64,000 nucleotides of DNA from the NCBI RefSeq assembly GCF_036898095.1, contig NC_090768.1, positions 50,803,923-50,867,922 of the forward strand, read 5' to 3'. Below the pieces are notes generated by a model. The model had not been told where the DNA came from, made no database searches, and was given only the letters and a program-made list of their open reading frames with translations. This DNA comes from Palaemon carinicauda (lineage: Eukaryota > Arthropoda > Malacostraca > Decapoda > Palaemonidae). Positions 12,771-24,120 of this stretch are shown here, in pieces (positions within the stretch are counted from its first letter, which is position 1; the number at the start of each line of letters is the position of its first letter). The position numbers and the translations under genes were made by a program.

Positions 12771-15039
12771 CCTTAAGGTTGAATGTGGACCTCTATTCTT
12801 TATATCCGGCTTGCAGGGTGCACGGCTGAATGCAGTCTTCCCCTCGTTTGGAATGTAGGGAGTAGTCGGCCTCCCAGTGGCCGGAGTTTGGCAAGAAGGA
12901 TAAATATAAAACCAAGCGAGGTTCTTCCACTTTGGGTTCTACTGGTAAGGCTAAGAAATCTGATAACTCTGAGCGATGACTCCCTTAAAACTTTATGGCC
13001 ATCTTTAGGAAGATAAGGAATACCTTCCAGAATGAGTCTCCCGTAAGCCTTAACTGTATCAAAAGCAATATCTCCGTCACAGGAGCCTGCTTCGTCTGCT
13101 GCATCTGCAGAAGCCCTTAGCTCTACCAACTCAGGGTTTTCTTCTCTGGGAGTGAGAGCTAGAAAGCAAACATTGCCTTTAGAGGAACCTTCAGCTTCAA
13201 GAAAGCACTTATGTCGTCCTTCGCTTCCTAGCCCTTCACCGGCTGTCTTCATCGGGGAAACAATCTCTTAGTATTGACCAAATAGCATTCATTCTTTGTT
13301 GGATCTTGCGCTTCATCACGACCACATGTTGATCATTTTAAGCTAGGCTCTCCTGCAGAGTATTTGGCTGTGGCTGCATCTATGCTCACAATCTACCTGA
13401 AGTTGAAAAGTCTATTGAGATTGCTCACGCAAGTAAACCCTTCAGAACACATTTGCCAATTTTGTAGTGCTATTCCTGCGTGTGCAAACACCAAATCAGA
13501 TTAGTACTCTCCTGTTTGCTGCTGATGATCTCTGACAGTCCGCATCACTACAAGAGCATGCTACTCAGAGCACTCTAGGGCCCTTTTTTTAGGAATTATG
13601 AAATAGCCTTAGTGCGTAATGGACGGATTAAGACTCACTGTACAGTACAATCATCCTCACAGTCTCAGAACTTTACTGTACTAGACGAGAACAGGAGAAT
13701 ATTGCTATTAGAAGTCGACACATTGACAGATGAACTGACAATGCATTCACATTGCGACTTACGAACTTCTGAGCACAAGCTCTCTTCAATTAGAATTTTG
13801 CATCATCTACTCTAGGATTAGGAGGGAAGGCCTTTTGAAGAACTCACTTTGGTAAACGCAAGAGTATCTCAACGCAATGGCTCGCTCTCCTTAGGATCTT
13901 TGTGCAGCTTGCTGTGAACACACATACGCACTTAACAATTGGAAGGGACCAGGTTGTGCACTATCAGGCACGGGTCCAGCTGGGTGATCACGCACAAAAG
14001 AAATAATCACGCCATCTGACTTCAACACGGACAATCTCCTTATGGTTTATAATAAGATTTCTATTCATACCTTCAAACACTTTCATGATTTCAAGCACTC
14101 TCCTCCAATAACAGAAAGACTTAGAATATACTGTACACTCCCATTAGCAAGCTTGCTCTCCTGTTCTTCTTCATGGGAAGCACTCGCCAATCTGTAATTT
14201 TGATCGGTTATATAAAAAGCTTTGCTCAAGGAATAATCCCCATTCTAGATACTTGGATAAGGATATTCCTTGAACTTTTCACAGGCAAAGGCAGACAGCA
14301 AGAGACCGAACCTCCCTTAAGGAGAGTCAATGCCAGAGTACAAGGTTTCTACTTTGTTCTCCTTTAGACAGTCTATGAACCCAAAGGAATGACACAAGTA
14401 TACGTAAGAAAAATAGGGATCTTTCACCACAAGACCATAATACTTTGAGACTGCCCCTGAATGAGAGGTCCCTAGAGACTACATTAGTCAGACATCACCG
14501 ATTAGCAGACAATCCAAGGTTAATAGGTCGTCCCAAAGTGACAGTGGAAGCCTTTCAGAGGCACAAGCCTCCGCTTTGTTACCCAAGGCAAGTACGAAAT
14601 CGAAGAAAATTTCTAGGACTGCTAAGAGAAGCAGAGCCGATGGCGACACACTGGAATATTGACCTGGTACAGTTCTAGGACAAGAAAAAATTTCTAGACT
14701 TCAGAGTTGGTCAGCAGATTAGGAAGCATTTCCTTTGTTGAGAGATCAATATTCAAAAGCCAATCCAGCTACACCTGACTCAGGCCTCGCTCCAGTGAAG
14801 CAGAAGAGACAGAATCACAGTTGGCCTTTCTGAGAGACTGATTCTAGGCAGGTCAATGATTTGTGAGAAACCATTGAAATCCTTAAGAAAGGCAACAAGA
14901 CTGCCATAGAAAAGCTGTTCAGGGCACCAAAAACAGCCAAAACACCTTTATAACTTCCTTGGTCAGATCTAGCTAAGAAAGCAATTGACAGACCTGAAAG
15001 TTTCTGGTAGGAGGAATTCTCATAGGGCCAGTCATTCAA

Positions 15040-15560
15040 ATGAGATTTTACTACCGTGCCTTTCTAGGCAAAGAAAATTTTGTGACTAAAGACTCCACCC
15101 CTGTACCTTTGCTAGAAGATGTAGCTGTCTCCACACTTACACCTGGAACTTCTATAGAGAAGCTGGGTTTTCCCACCATGTCATTATCTTTCCCTGCCAC
15201 GGAATATCAAATATGGAAGGTAAGCAAAAGTTATCCTGCAAGCAATGTCATGACTGGTGGTCGATTTAGTGGCTTTCTTTGCCTCTTAGGAGTCATCGGA
15301 CCTTGAGGAGAAGAAACAGCTTATGAACTTTGTTTTGTTTAGGGCTAAGACATTCCTTACTGGCCCAATAATCTAACTAATGCACCAACTGGGTCCTAAA
15401 ATGTAAAGACGCCAAAGCTGCAAAGTTGGCGAGGCATATTGGACAGAAGGGGGTTTAGCATTTAAAAAGGCCCCATTTATGAACAATCCTGTTCTCTTCC
15501 CTCTGGAGGAAGTAGGAGAAACAATAAAATCCCTCTTTGTGCGATCAGTCACCTTCAGAA
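15040..15560 (+). pseudogene. DIRS gag capsid fragment (relic H)
   Basis: The + frame from 15040 reads LTPGTSIEKLGFPTMSLSF and SFPATE, the same order and spacing as the gag block GVSLERL...TFSATE of element B (minus, about 49.3 kb) and PGISVERLGAEG of relic I (31.08 kb). Frameshifted continuations carry further gag-like blocks to about 15560. It is structural protein only and broken by stops. Confidence 0.6.
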
Positions 15561-16089
15561 AACCAGTATATAACAAAATCAAGAACCACCATGCCTGTAA
15601 GGTTGTCCCTCAAGGAAACTATGGTTAGATCAAGGTCGACGACACTGATAGCTTCTTCCTACAGAAGGTCGACCGATGCCGCCCAACTATTTTGCTCCCG
15701 ATTTGGCCAACCATAAAGAGGAAGTCAGGAGAGGGCCTAGGTTCCATAAGGTAAACAATCCCCCACTGCAACTGCCACTAGTGAGGTAATGCCTCTCAAG
15801 CCAAGGGTCGAGGTGGCAATACCACAGGATTTAAATTTAAACCAGCCAATTTGGTTATAGGAATTTCCTCCCTACTGAGAAAAAGCCAAGCCTCCTATTA
15901 AAGGATGAAGGTTTGGATCTGTATACTGTAGAAGCCAATCACAAATTTAAAATGATTTTCATTATTCCCAAATGCATTATACAAACCTGAGTGCCTTTAG
16001 TTATACTTTACACCTCATCTACCATGCAAGTACTTGGGGGTCAAAATGGCTTCAGAGTAAGCTGGCAAGGGTCCAGCCCTTCCCCTGAT

Positions 16090-16800
16090 CATCATCATCT
16101 CCTCCTGCGCCTATTGACATAAAGGGCCTCTGTTAGATTTTGCCAGTCTTCTCTATCTTGAGCTTTTAATTCAATACTTCTCCATTCATCATCTCCTACT
16201 TCACGCTTCATAGTCCTCAGCTATGTTGGCCTATGTCTTCAAACTCTTCTAGTGCCTTGTGAAGCTCAGTTAAAACTTGATGATCTAAACTCTCTTGGGG
16301 AGTGCAAAGAGCATGACCAAAACATATCCATCTACCCCTCACCATGATCTCATCCACATATGGCACTCGAGTAATCTCATAGTTTCAGTTCTAATCCTGT
16401 CCTGCTATTTAACTCTTAATACCCTTCTGAGGGCGTTGTTCTCAAATCTACAAAATCTGTTGGATATCATTTCATTGTCACACTATGACTAGTATTTATA
16501 CAGTAACATCAATCTCACTAAATTGATATATAGTCTGATTTTTACATATGATTTCAGGCGATTTGATTTCCAAATTTTATTTAACTTAGCCGTTGTCTCA
16601 TTTGCTTTTTTCAGTCTTTCACTAAACTCTAATTCTAAAGACCCTGTATTGAAGATCATAATTCCTAAATACTTAAATGATTCTACTTTATTAATCCTTT
16701 CTCCTTCCAATAATATTTCATCTTCCATTGCTTACTTAGTTCTCATCATCTCTGCCCAACCTGATGTGATATTTCATGCATTCTGGTGAGCAGGCATTGC
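16090..16800 (-). mobile_element. RTE-like LINE 3' end fragment
   Basis: On the minus strand, 16489-16728 encodes an open 79-codon segment with FKYLGIMI, AKLNKIWKS and KIRLYINLVRLMLLYKY, the typical end of the reverse transcriptase (thumb region) of RTE-clade LINEs. Further 3', broken frames give VDEIMVRGRWICFGHAL and a Gly/Asp-rich end, as in RTE C-termini. The catalytic YADD region is not present. It is a short 5'-truncated fragment in SDA1 intron 1, antisense to the gene. Confidence 0.7.
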
Positions 16801-17242
16801 AAATCCTGTGGTGTTCTGCTAATATGGTCATCAGCACTTTGTTATAGATTTTAACAACTGCGCTGAAATCATACTCTTTTAAAAGGGCTCTGGTTTGTAG
16901 ATTAGAGAAAATAAAAATTACTGTACTTTTAAATTGTGTACTATTCATACTTGGTGTGTTTCCATCGACAATAAATACTATTGATAAGACTAAAGATGAT
17001 TTTGGTGTACAAATTTTTATTGCAGTTTTTATTCTATAGATTTACACCATGTATCCAGTAATTATTACCACAGAAATTGCAAAATTTAAGAAACTATTTG
17101 TTAAATATGATAACATAATTTTGAATTATGAGTTGATCAGTTTTGATAATGTAGTTGCAGATAGTATATTTTTATGTATTATAGTGAAAATATTACTTAT
17201 TCATTTATTAGTCCTTGTGCTTTTTATCTTTTCCATATGTAG

Positions 17243-17434
17243 GTTGCCCAGTGTTACCCAAAGGAGTTGAAAGAATTTCCTCAAGAGCTTATGACACTTT
17301 TAAAACGTCATGCCTCGGTATTACATCCTGAAATGCGAATGTCGCTGGTTAAGGCCTTGGTGCTTTTGCGTAATAAGAATTTATTATCACCAACAGACCT
17401 GCACATTCTCTTCTTTCAGTTATTAAAATGTCAG
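17243..17434 (+). CDS. SDAD1: SDA1 homolog, coding exon 2
   Basis: Second coding exon, 64 codons (residues 68-131), starting VAQCYPKELKEFPQEL after the acceptor TTCCATATGTAG and ending ...FFQLLKCQ before the donor GTGAGT at 17435. It encodes the rest of the N-terminal NUC130/3NT-like helical region; the segment KALVLLRNKNLLSP is the conserved part of the family. Both ends are phase 0, so the exon joins exon 1 and exon 3 without a frame change. It is too short to stand out as an open frame and is recognised from protein similarity plus its splice sites. It is followed by a 15.8-kb intron filled with transposable elements. Confidence 0.95.
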
Positions 17435-18074
17435 GTGAGTTTCTAATGATTTTTAGAAGTAATTTGATCAGTTAATGGTAATTTATTATTATATTCTTGA
17501 AGTGTTAACCAAAGTTACATGCTACTTCATTTTGGTAGTAAATTGACATAAGGTTTAAGGCACATATAGCAAGTTGGGGTGTATATTGAAAAAGCAATTA
17601 CATACTATAATTTTGTCTTTAAATGTCTGATATATAAAACAAAGGAAAATGGTTTACAGTATTGTTTGTTACATTTGATTGGGGAAAAATTGCAAAAAAA
17701 ATTACAGGGATTAAAAAGCTTTGCAATTATGTAGATGATTATTTATATACTTGGTAAAAATAGCAATAAAATGTCATAGAAATGTAGAATTCACTGTTAT
17801 TTAGTGGGATGTTATAACTATAAAATTTTCAGTTTTTAATTGAGAAGACAACTTGTCGTGCTTTTTAGACCAGAGGTCTGCCTCAGTCTTTTATTGCTTA
17901 AGTACATTGTTTCTCCGTTATGGTTTTAAGAGATATCAGTTGAATTAGGTTCAAACGTAAATTATTGAACATAGATGATTATAAAGGGAGATTATCCATT
18001 TTGTATGTCATACTTACCTTGTCGTTGCAACTCATTCTAGTCAAAATTGGTGCAAAGATAGAATCTCGCAAAGT

Positions 18075-18135
18075 TTTCTTGCTTGAGGGTACACTAGGGC
18101 ACACTATTCTATCTTATTATTTTTTTCTTGTTTTT
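18075..18135 (+). repeat. Partial copy of the 11475-type short repeat
   Basis: TTTTCTTGCTTGAGGGTACACTAGGGCACAC... matches the 5' half of the repeat at 11475-11745 and stops before the shared LINE tail. It lies immediately upstream of the LINE. Confidence 0.55.
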
Positions 18136-18429
18136 TTGAAATGGTGTGTTGGGCAGGCTTAATAGAAGGGCCATGGATGCCTGGTGGTTTATCAAGAGGT
18201 TGTCTTTTCCTTTTTCTGATTCTTTTTCTTCTCAAAACCATCCTTACTGCCCTCCCTTCAGTTGAAGTGGCTTTCCTGGAGGGTATTTAGCCTTGCATGG
18301 TGTATCGGCTCCTCCATGTTGACCAGTTTTTCCGACTTTTTACTGTAGTCTATGGGTTTCATCAATCACTTTATTTATAATTCTGTACATTTTTTTTTTT
18401 TATAATTCTTGTCAGTCTAGTTTTTAAGT

Positions 18430-21281
18430 ATGATTCTTTTTTTATTTCTATTAATTCTTATGCTGTCTGGAGACATTGAGCAAAATCGGGGACCAGTACG
18501 TCCTAGATTTCGTCAATGTCGTCTTCTGTATTGCAATATTCGTGGTCTTCATGCAAATATCCAAGACCTGACAGTTGCGTGCAGACAGTATGATATTCTT
18601 TTGTGCTCAGAAACTTTGGTTTCTAATATGAGGCACTCATCTGAGCTCCTTATAACTGGTTTTAAGAAGCCAATAATGTTCAAACGTGATGCCATCCCTA
18701 GGGCCAGGTGAATGGCGGTGTATATTAGGACCGAGTACCCTGCTTCTCATAAGTCCTGCTATCAATGTGGATGTCATGAGATTCAGGTAATAAAAGTTTG
18801 TGGCAGGCATAACAACTTTTATTTGTGTTTGATCTACTGGAATCCAGACATGGATGATTCTATCTTCGATTGTCTTCTTACCATTATGGCTAAGATACAA
18901 GAAGATGATAGAAAGGCTTCTTTTGTCTTTGTTGGTGATTTTAATGCTCACCATAGGGAGTGGTCTAAGTTCTATCTCTCCTACCGATCGCCATGGCTTA
19001 AGAGCTTTAGACTTTGCCTCTGAATCAGGGTGTGAGCAAATCATAAATGAAGCTACTCACAGGTCTGGTAATTGCTTGGACCTCGTATACACTGACTCCC
19101 CTGGTGTTATAATTAGTAAGGTTGGTTCTCCAGTCGGGACATCTGATCATGCCTTGATTTCATTAGTAGTGAAGACTGAGCAGCCTGTCCCTGATACATG
19201 ATACTATTGTAAAATTTTTATGAAATCCCAAGCAGACTGGGATGGGATTTTGCATGATCTTTTGTGCTTGAATTTGTCACAATTCTATAGTAGTGTAGAT
19301 CCTGTTGTCCCTATGAATGAGAGTCTAGTCAACATAATCGATAGGCGTATCCCTTCTCGTGTGCTTAGGTACCGAGTGAAGGACAAACCGTGGTTCAATG
19401 ACGATTGTAGACGTGCCTATTTGGAGAAGCAGGTGGCCTATCATCTTTGGAAGGGTAACAGATCAGATTTGACCTAGAACACCTATACTCAGCTTCGAGC
19501 TTTTGCTCAGAGAGTTAATGCCTTAACTGAAAAGGAGTACAATTTAACCATAAAAGAAACCTTTTCTGGTACAACTCAGGAACATAAATGGTCGTCTACC
19601 CTTAAATCTGCACTCTTTGGTGTAGATGCAACAGTTCCTCCTTTACTTAAACCAGATTGCTCAGTCATTCACTGTCCAAAGGAAAAGGCAACCCTTTTGG
19701 CTGATGTTTTTGACAGTAAACAGAGTAATGAAAAACTTGGAACTTCCTCATTCCTGTTTTCCTGAGGATAAACTAACTAGTTTAGCTTTTCGATCTCGTG
19801 AGATTAAAGCTCTGTTGATGGACCTTGATGCTTATGGAGGTGTAGACCCAAATGATATTTTTCCTTTGTTTTTTATAGACAGCAGATTTCTTAGCTCCAA
19901 AGTTATCTGTTATTTTGCACAAGTTAGCAAGAAGAGGAGCTTTTAGCACTTGTTGGAGAATTGGTAATGTTACTCTTCTATGTAAATGTGTTTGTGGTAG
20001 CTCAAGTATCACTGATTACCGCCCAATTTCCATAACTCCCATATTATCAAAAGTTTTTGAACGTCTTCTGGCAAAACGTCTTTATAGGTTTACTGAAGGT
20101 AATCATCTATTCCCTAGTTTGCAATTTGGTTTTCGTAAAGGCCTTGGAGCATGTGATGCCCTTCTTACAATCTCCAATGCTGTACAGAAATCCCTTGATT
20201 GTGGTCGGGAAGTTTGTATGATTGGCCTTGATTTTAGTTCTGCCTTTGACCGTGTTAATCATGAGGCCCTTGTTTTCAAACTGAAACAGTTGGGAGTGGT
20301 TGGGTCGTTTCTTAGCATTATTATTTATTTTTTAAGTAATAGATCTCAAAGAGTTGTTGTTGATGGGCACCATAGTGAGTATAGGAATGTGATATCCGGT
20401 GTTTACAGGGTAGTGTTCTTGGCCTATTACTTTTCATACTATATACACATGACATGTGGTTTGGCCTAGAAAACAAGCTTGTTGCATATGCCGATGATGC
20501 TACTCTTTGCATCAATTCCATCCCCTGAATGTAGATCTGGGGTTGGTGAATCCCTTAATAGAGATTTAGCTAAAATTAGTGCATGGTGCAAATTATGAGG
20601 TATGAAGTTGAATCCTAATAAAACTCAAAGTATGATTGTGAGTAGGTCAAGGATGGTGACTCCTCAACATCCGGATCTCAGTATTGATAATGTTTCTTTA
20701 AATTTGTATGACTCGTTTAAAATTTTAGGTGTGATTCTTGACAGCAAATTTACTTTTGAGAAACACAGGACTGTCTTCTTCAATTGCACAAAAAATTGGC
20801 TTATTGAGAAAGTCTTACAAGATTTTCGTTGATCAATCTATTCTGAAGAAGTGTTTTCATTCTACCTTGTTTTGAGTGTTGTTCTCCTGTCTGGTCTTCA
20901 GCTGCTGATTCTCACCTTAATTTGTTGGACAGAAACTTACGTTCTATAAAATTTCTTATTCCTGATCTAGATATTAATCTTTGGCACCGTCGTTCAATTA
21001 GTTCATTATGCATGTTGCATAAGATTTTTCATAACTCTGACCATCCTTTACATTCAGATCTCCGTGGACAATTCTATCCTGTTCGTAATACTAGGCAGGC
21101 AGTTAATTCTAATAGCCAGCCCTTCTCCAACATGAGGCTCAATACTACACAGTATTCTAGATGTTTTATTCTAGCTGTTACCAAGTTGTGGAATGATCTT
21201 CCTAATCGGGTAGTTGAATCAGTAGAACTTCAAAAGTTCAAAGTTGGAGCAAATGTTTTTATGTTGACCAGGCTGACATGA
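18430..21281 (+). pseudogene. LINE endonuclease / reverse transcriptase ORF, broken
   Basis: The reading frame starts near LMLSGDIEQNRGP, a degenerate 2A-like motif (18472-18495). The endonuclease blocks CNIRGLHANIQD, VFVGDFNAHHREW and GTSDHALIS follow. The reverse transcriptase shows DYRPISITPILSKVFERLL, FGFRKGLGACDALLTI, GLDFSSAFDRVNHEALV and a broken AYADDATLC at about 20485-20515. The thumb and C-terminal part continue to TKLWNDLPNRVV. Damage includes an in-frame TGA at 18709-18711, a frameshift near 18965, and further stops and shifts near 19200, 19475, 19900, 20410 and 20525-20600. It encodes the machinery for target-primed reverse transcription but cannot be translated as one protein. 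Confidence 0.85.
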
Positions 21282-21299
21282 GTCTTTTTATAGTTTATA

Positions 21300-23798
21300 C
21301 AGTGATACCTCGGTACTCGACCATAATCCGTTCGAGATCCGTGTTCGACCTCCGATTTGTTCGAGTACCGAATTTTTTTTCCCCATAAGAAATAATGGTA
21401 TATATTCTATTCCGTTCCCAAGCACTCGAACAGGCCCAAAATATTAATAAAACGTGTACCTAAACAACAATAATTATCTAAATGTGTATGAAATTGGTCA
21501 GAAAATCCTATAAAACAATTTTAAACCATTTACTGTACTAAAATAAAACAATTTTAAACCATTTTCTGTACTGTAGTGAACATACCTTTGAGCAGCGGTT
21601 CGATGGCATACAGGGATGGATGTGGAGAGGAAGGAAGGGGGAGGTTACTGCTTGGAAGGAGAGTCCCCTTCCATGATGTGGCGGGGTAGTTCTCCTTCAG
21701 GAGTTGTTTCTCTCTCCAATGAAAGGGTGGGCAGATCTATTTCAGGGGTTTCTTCTCTTCTTTGTCTCTTCTTTGGAGGAGAAACAGGCTTTGATGTAGC
21801 AGCTTTCTTTTCTTTTGTGAAAAACTGGTCTATTGTTAATTGTTTCTTCCTCCTCTGCAGTATTCTTCGAAAATGATACATGACACTATCATTAAACATA
21901 TGCACTGCCCGGTTTGCTACTGCAATTTCTGGGTGGTATTTTTCAGCAAAAGCCTGCACATCTGCCCACTTGGAACAAATTTCATTGATGAGAGAACTTG
22001 GAACATCCTCCCTTACCTCATCCTCTTCTGAAGATTCCTGCTCCACAATCAGATCCTGCTGCTGTTGTTGTTGCAACAATTCCTCCACAGTCAACTCGGT
22101 AGAATGGCTTTCTACAAGCTCATCAATATCATCCTTGTCGACCTCAAGCCCCAAACTCCTGCCCATGACAACAATTTCCTCAACGACATCAGTGTCATCA
22201 GAAATTACAGGGGTAGCAGTGCTTGGACCCGCCTCTGGTTGGAAACCTTCAAACTCCCTCTCTGTGACACATGATGGCCACAGCTTACGCCAGGCAGAGT
22301 TCAATGTCCTATAGGTCACACCTCGCCAAGCTTGGTCAATCATGTTAACAGAGTTGAGGATGCTGAAGTGTTCCTTCCAGAATTCCTTTAGGGTCAACTT
22401 CGTGTCACTGGTCACTTCAAAACACTTTCTGAAAAGGGCCTTGGTATAGAGTTTTTTGAAGTTTGAAATGACCTGTTGGTCCATGGGCTGGAGTATGGGA
22501 GTAGTATTGGGGGGCAAGAATTTGATTTTGATAAAGCTGTATTCTTCTTTCAAGTCATCCTCGAGACCTGGAGGATGTGCAGGAGCATTGTCCATAACCA
22601 GAAGACATTTCATTGGCAAGCTCTTTTCAATGAGGTAAGCCTTAACCTGGGGGGCAAACACTTCGTTTATCCACTCAGTAAAGAATTGTCTTGTGACCCA
22701 AGATTTAGTGTTCGAGCGCCACATAACTGGTAGTGCACTTTTACAAATATTATTTCGTTTGAACACCCGGGGGTTGTCCGAGTGGTACACTAACAAGGGT
22801 TTGATCTTGCAATCGCCACTTGCATTTGCACACAGCAACAATGTTAGCCTATCTTTCATTGGCTTGTGACCTGGCATCTTCGTCTCGTCCTTGGTAATGT
22901 ACGTATTGGCTGGCATTTTCTTCCAAAATAACCCAGTCTCATCACAATTAAAGACTTGTTGTGCGATCAAATTTTGTTCATTTATGTACCGATCGAATTC
23001 CCCCACGTATTTATCGGCTGCAATTTGATCCGAACTAGCTGCCTCCCCATGCCTAGTAACACGATGAATACCTGTTCTATTACGAAACTTTTCAAACCAA
23101 CCCCTGCTCGCTTTAAATGTAAATGAATCACTTTCACTGGTACTCGGACTTTTCTTCACTAATTCTTCATAGATATGCAACGCTTTTTCACAAATGAACG
23201 CTTCACTAACACTTTCCCCGGCCAACTGTTTTTCTTTAATAAATATTAAAAGCAACTTTTCCATCTCCTCAATCACTTGTGGCCTTTGCTTAGTTACCGC
23301 CGTAACTCCCGTTGCAACATTCGCCTTCTTAATCATTTCTTTATGCTTTAAAAACGTAGAAATGGTCGACTTCGCCATTCCGTATTCTACCGCTAAATCG
23401 GACACTCGTACACCATTCTCATATTTCGCTATAATTTCCTTCTTCAACTCGATCGTTGTTCGCACTGTTTTCCTCTTCTCCTTCCCCTTAACACTCATTA
23501 CTTTCTTGGGACTCATTATGAAAGCTAAAAAAGCAATTAAAAGCACTGAAAATCACTAAATCACAACGAATGCTGATCGCGCGTTGTCTGAGTGACGCTC
23601 TCGAGAGAACTGATGCTTCCCGAACAAGCGAGAGTGGCCGAGATGGCGCGATCATCACAAAGCCCATGCGGTCGTCACGTGTTCGGCTGGTCGAGTACCG
23701 AATTTTTGGTCGAGCACCGCAGCAAAAATTTCTCGAAAATTTTGGTCGAACTCCGAATTGTTCGAGTATAGAGTCGTTCGACTACCGAGGTATCACTG
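21300..23798 (-). mobile_element. Tigger/pogo DNA transposon, apparently intact
   Basis: 2,499 bp with terminal inverted repeats of about 20 bp: the left end reads CAGTGATACCTCGGTACTCG and the right end is its near-perfect inverse. The element is flanked by TA target duplications (21298-21299 and 23799-23800). Subterminal GAGTACCGAATTTTT repeats occur at both ends. The single transposase gene is on the minus strand and uninterrupted. The element sits in the 3' UTR of a LINE; an uninterrupted relative of that site exists at about 6850-6875. Intact ORF, intact ends and clean TA duplication suggest recent insertion. Confidence 0.95.
21645..23516 (-). CDS. Tigger-type transposase
   Basis: A 623-residue transposase of the pogo/Tigger branch of Tc1/mariner, related to CENP-B and jerky proteins. 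I take the start at MSPKK (23516) because the ten preceding codons are hydrophobic and atypical. Residues about 20-65 form the psq/CENP-B N-terminal helix-turn-helix, with VSDLAVEYGMAKSTISTFLK. Residues about 80-155 form the second CENP-B type DNA-binding domain, with ASRGWFEKFRNRTG. The DDE catalytic core has Asp in FNCDETGLFW (about 192), VMDNAPAHP (about 309) and LQPMDQQVI (about 346). The C-terminus carries the usual LTIDQFF motif near a basic patch. No stop or shift is present, so the protein may be functional. Confidence 0.93.
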   Translation of the reverse strand: MSPKKVMSVKGKEKRKTVRTTIELKKEIIAKYENGVRVSDLAVEYGMAKSTISTFLKHKEMIKKANVATGVTAVTKQRPQVIEEMEKLLLIFIKEKQLAGESVSEAFICEKALHIYEELVKKSPSTSESDSFTFKASRGWFEKFRNRTGIHRVTRHGEAASSDQIAADKYVGEFDRYINEQNLIAQQVFNCDETGLFWKKMPANTYITKDETKMPGHKPMKDRLTLLLCANASGDCKIKPLLVYHSDNPRVFKRNNICKSALPVMWRSNTKSWVTRQFFTEWINEVFAPQVKAYLIEKSLPMKCLLVMDNAPAHPPGLEDDLKEEYSFIKIKFLPPNTTPILQPMDQQVISNFKKLYTKALFRKCFEVTSDTKLTLKEFWKEHFSILNSVNMIDQAWRGVTYRTLNSAWRKLWPSCVTEREFEGFQPEAGPSTATPVISDDTDVVEEIVVMGRSLGLEVDKDDIDELVESHSTELTVEELLQQQQQQDLIVEQESSEEDEVREDVPSSLINEICSKWADVQAFAEKYHPEIAVANRAVHMFNDSVMYHFRRILQRRKKQLTIDQFFTKEKKAATSKPVSPPKKRQRREETPEIDLPTLSLERETTPEGELPRHIMEGDSPSKQ

Positions 23799-24029
23799 TA
23801 TATGTATCTGTTTTTGACGTTAATAGTTTATATAGGACATATCTGTTTTGAAGTCACTGTTTTTGGAATGATTTATTGTTAATTATTTTCATCATTTATT
23901 TATTTCCTTATTTCCTTTCCTCACTGGGCTATTTTTCCCTATTGGAGCCCTTGGGCATATAGCATCTTGCTTTTCCAACTAGGGTTGTAGCTTGGCAAGT
24001 AATAATAATAATCTCGATGAGTATACTTT

Positions 24030-24120
24030 ACATCCATCCATATACCAAAGGCACTTCCCCCAATTTTGGGGGGTAGCCGACATCAACAAGAACAAAACAA
24101 AAAAGGGGACCTCTACTCTC
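24030..24120. repeat. Candidate dispersed repeat
   Basis: A stretch with CATCCATATACCAAAGGCAC and TTTTGGGGGGTAGCCGACATC directly after the LINE tail. I recall such sequence as repetitive in crustacean DNA, but only one copy is visible in this window, so the call rests mainly on recollection. Confidence 0.3.

Larger units (their letters stand above)
12455..15960 (+). mobile_element. DIRS-like relic H: gag-only copy in intron 1
   Basis: The 5' end shares GTTACTGGCTGGTAG with relic G at 8125-8145, and the 3' end (about 15850-15960) resembles G's 3' end around 11190-11260. Inside, 12785-12900 encodes a degenerate form of the gag Cys motif, and 15120-15200 encodes LTPGTSIEKLGFP and SFPATE, matching GVSLERL and TFSATE of the gag in element B. 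Further gag C-terminal similarity (LMNFVLF, LFPLEEVGE) follows to about 15550. I find no reverse transcriptase, RNase H or recombinase. Many stops and frameshifts show that it is old. Confidence 0.65.
12338..17242 (+). other. SDA1 intron 1
   Basis: A 4.9-kb intron with a GTGAGT donor at 12338 and an AG acceptor at 17241-17242. It contains DIRS gag relic H with an embedded SINE fragment (12.46-15.95 kb) and a minus-strand RTE-like LINE 3' end (about 16.09-16.8 kb). The remaining stretch from about 16950 to 17240 is AT-rich and shows nothing recognisable apart from the acceptor. Confidence 0.9.
18160..24012 (+). mobile_element. Jockey/CR1-type LINE, interrupted by Tigger
   Basis: A non-LTR retrotransposon with one decayed ORF encoding an APE-type endonuclease and a reverse transcriptase, followed by a 3' UTR that ends CCAACTAGGGTTGTAGCTTGG plus a TAATAATAAT tail at about 24012. 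The coding part ends near 21281. The Tigger element (21300-23798) sits in the 3' UTR. Stops and frameshifts make it inactive. The 5' boundary is uncertain: a leader-like stretch runs back to about 18160, just after the partial short repeat. It is in the same orientation as the host gene, inside intron 2. Confidence 0.85.

Noticed and set aside
12800..13252. 150-residue minus-strand open frame
   Set aside because: It lies antisense to the degenerate gag of relic H, which is read on the + strand, and resembles no known protein.
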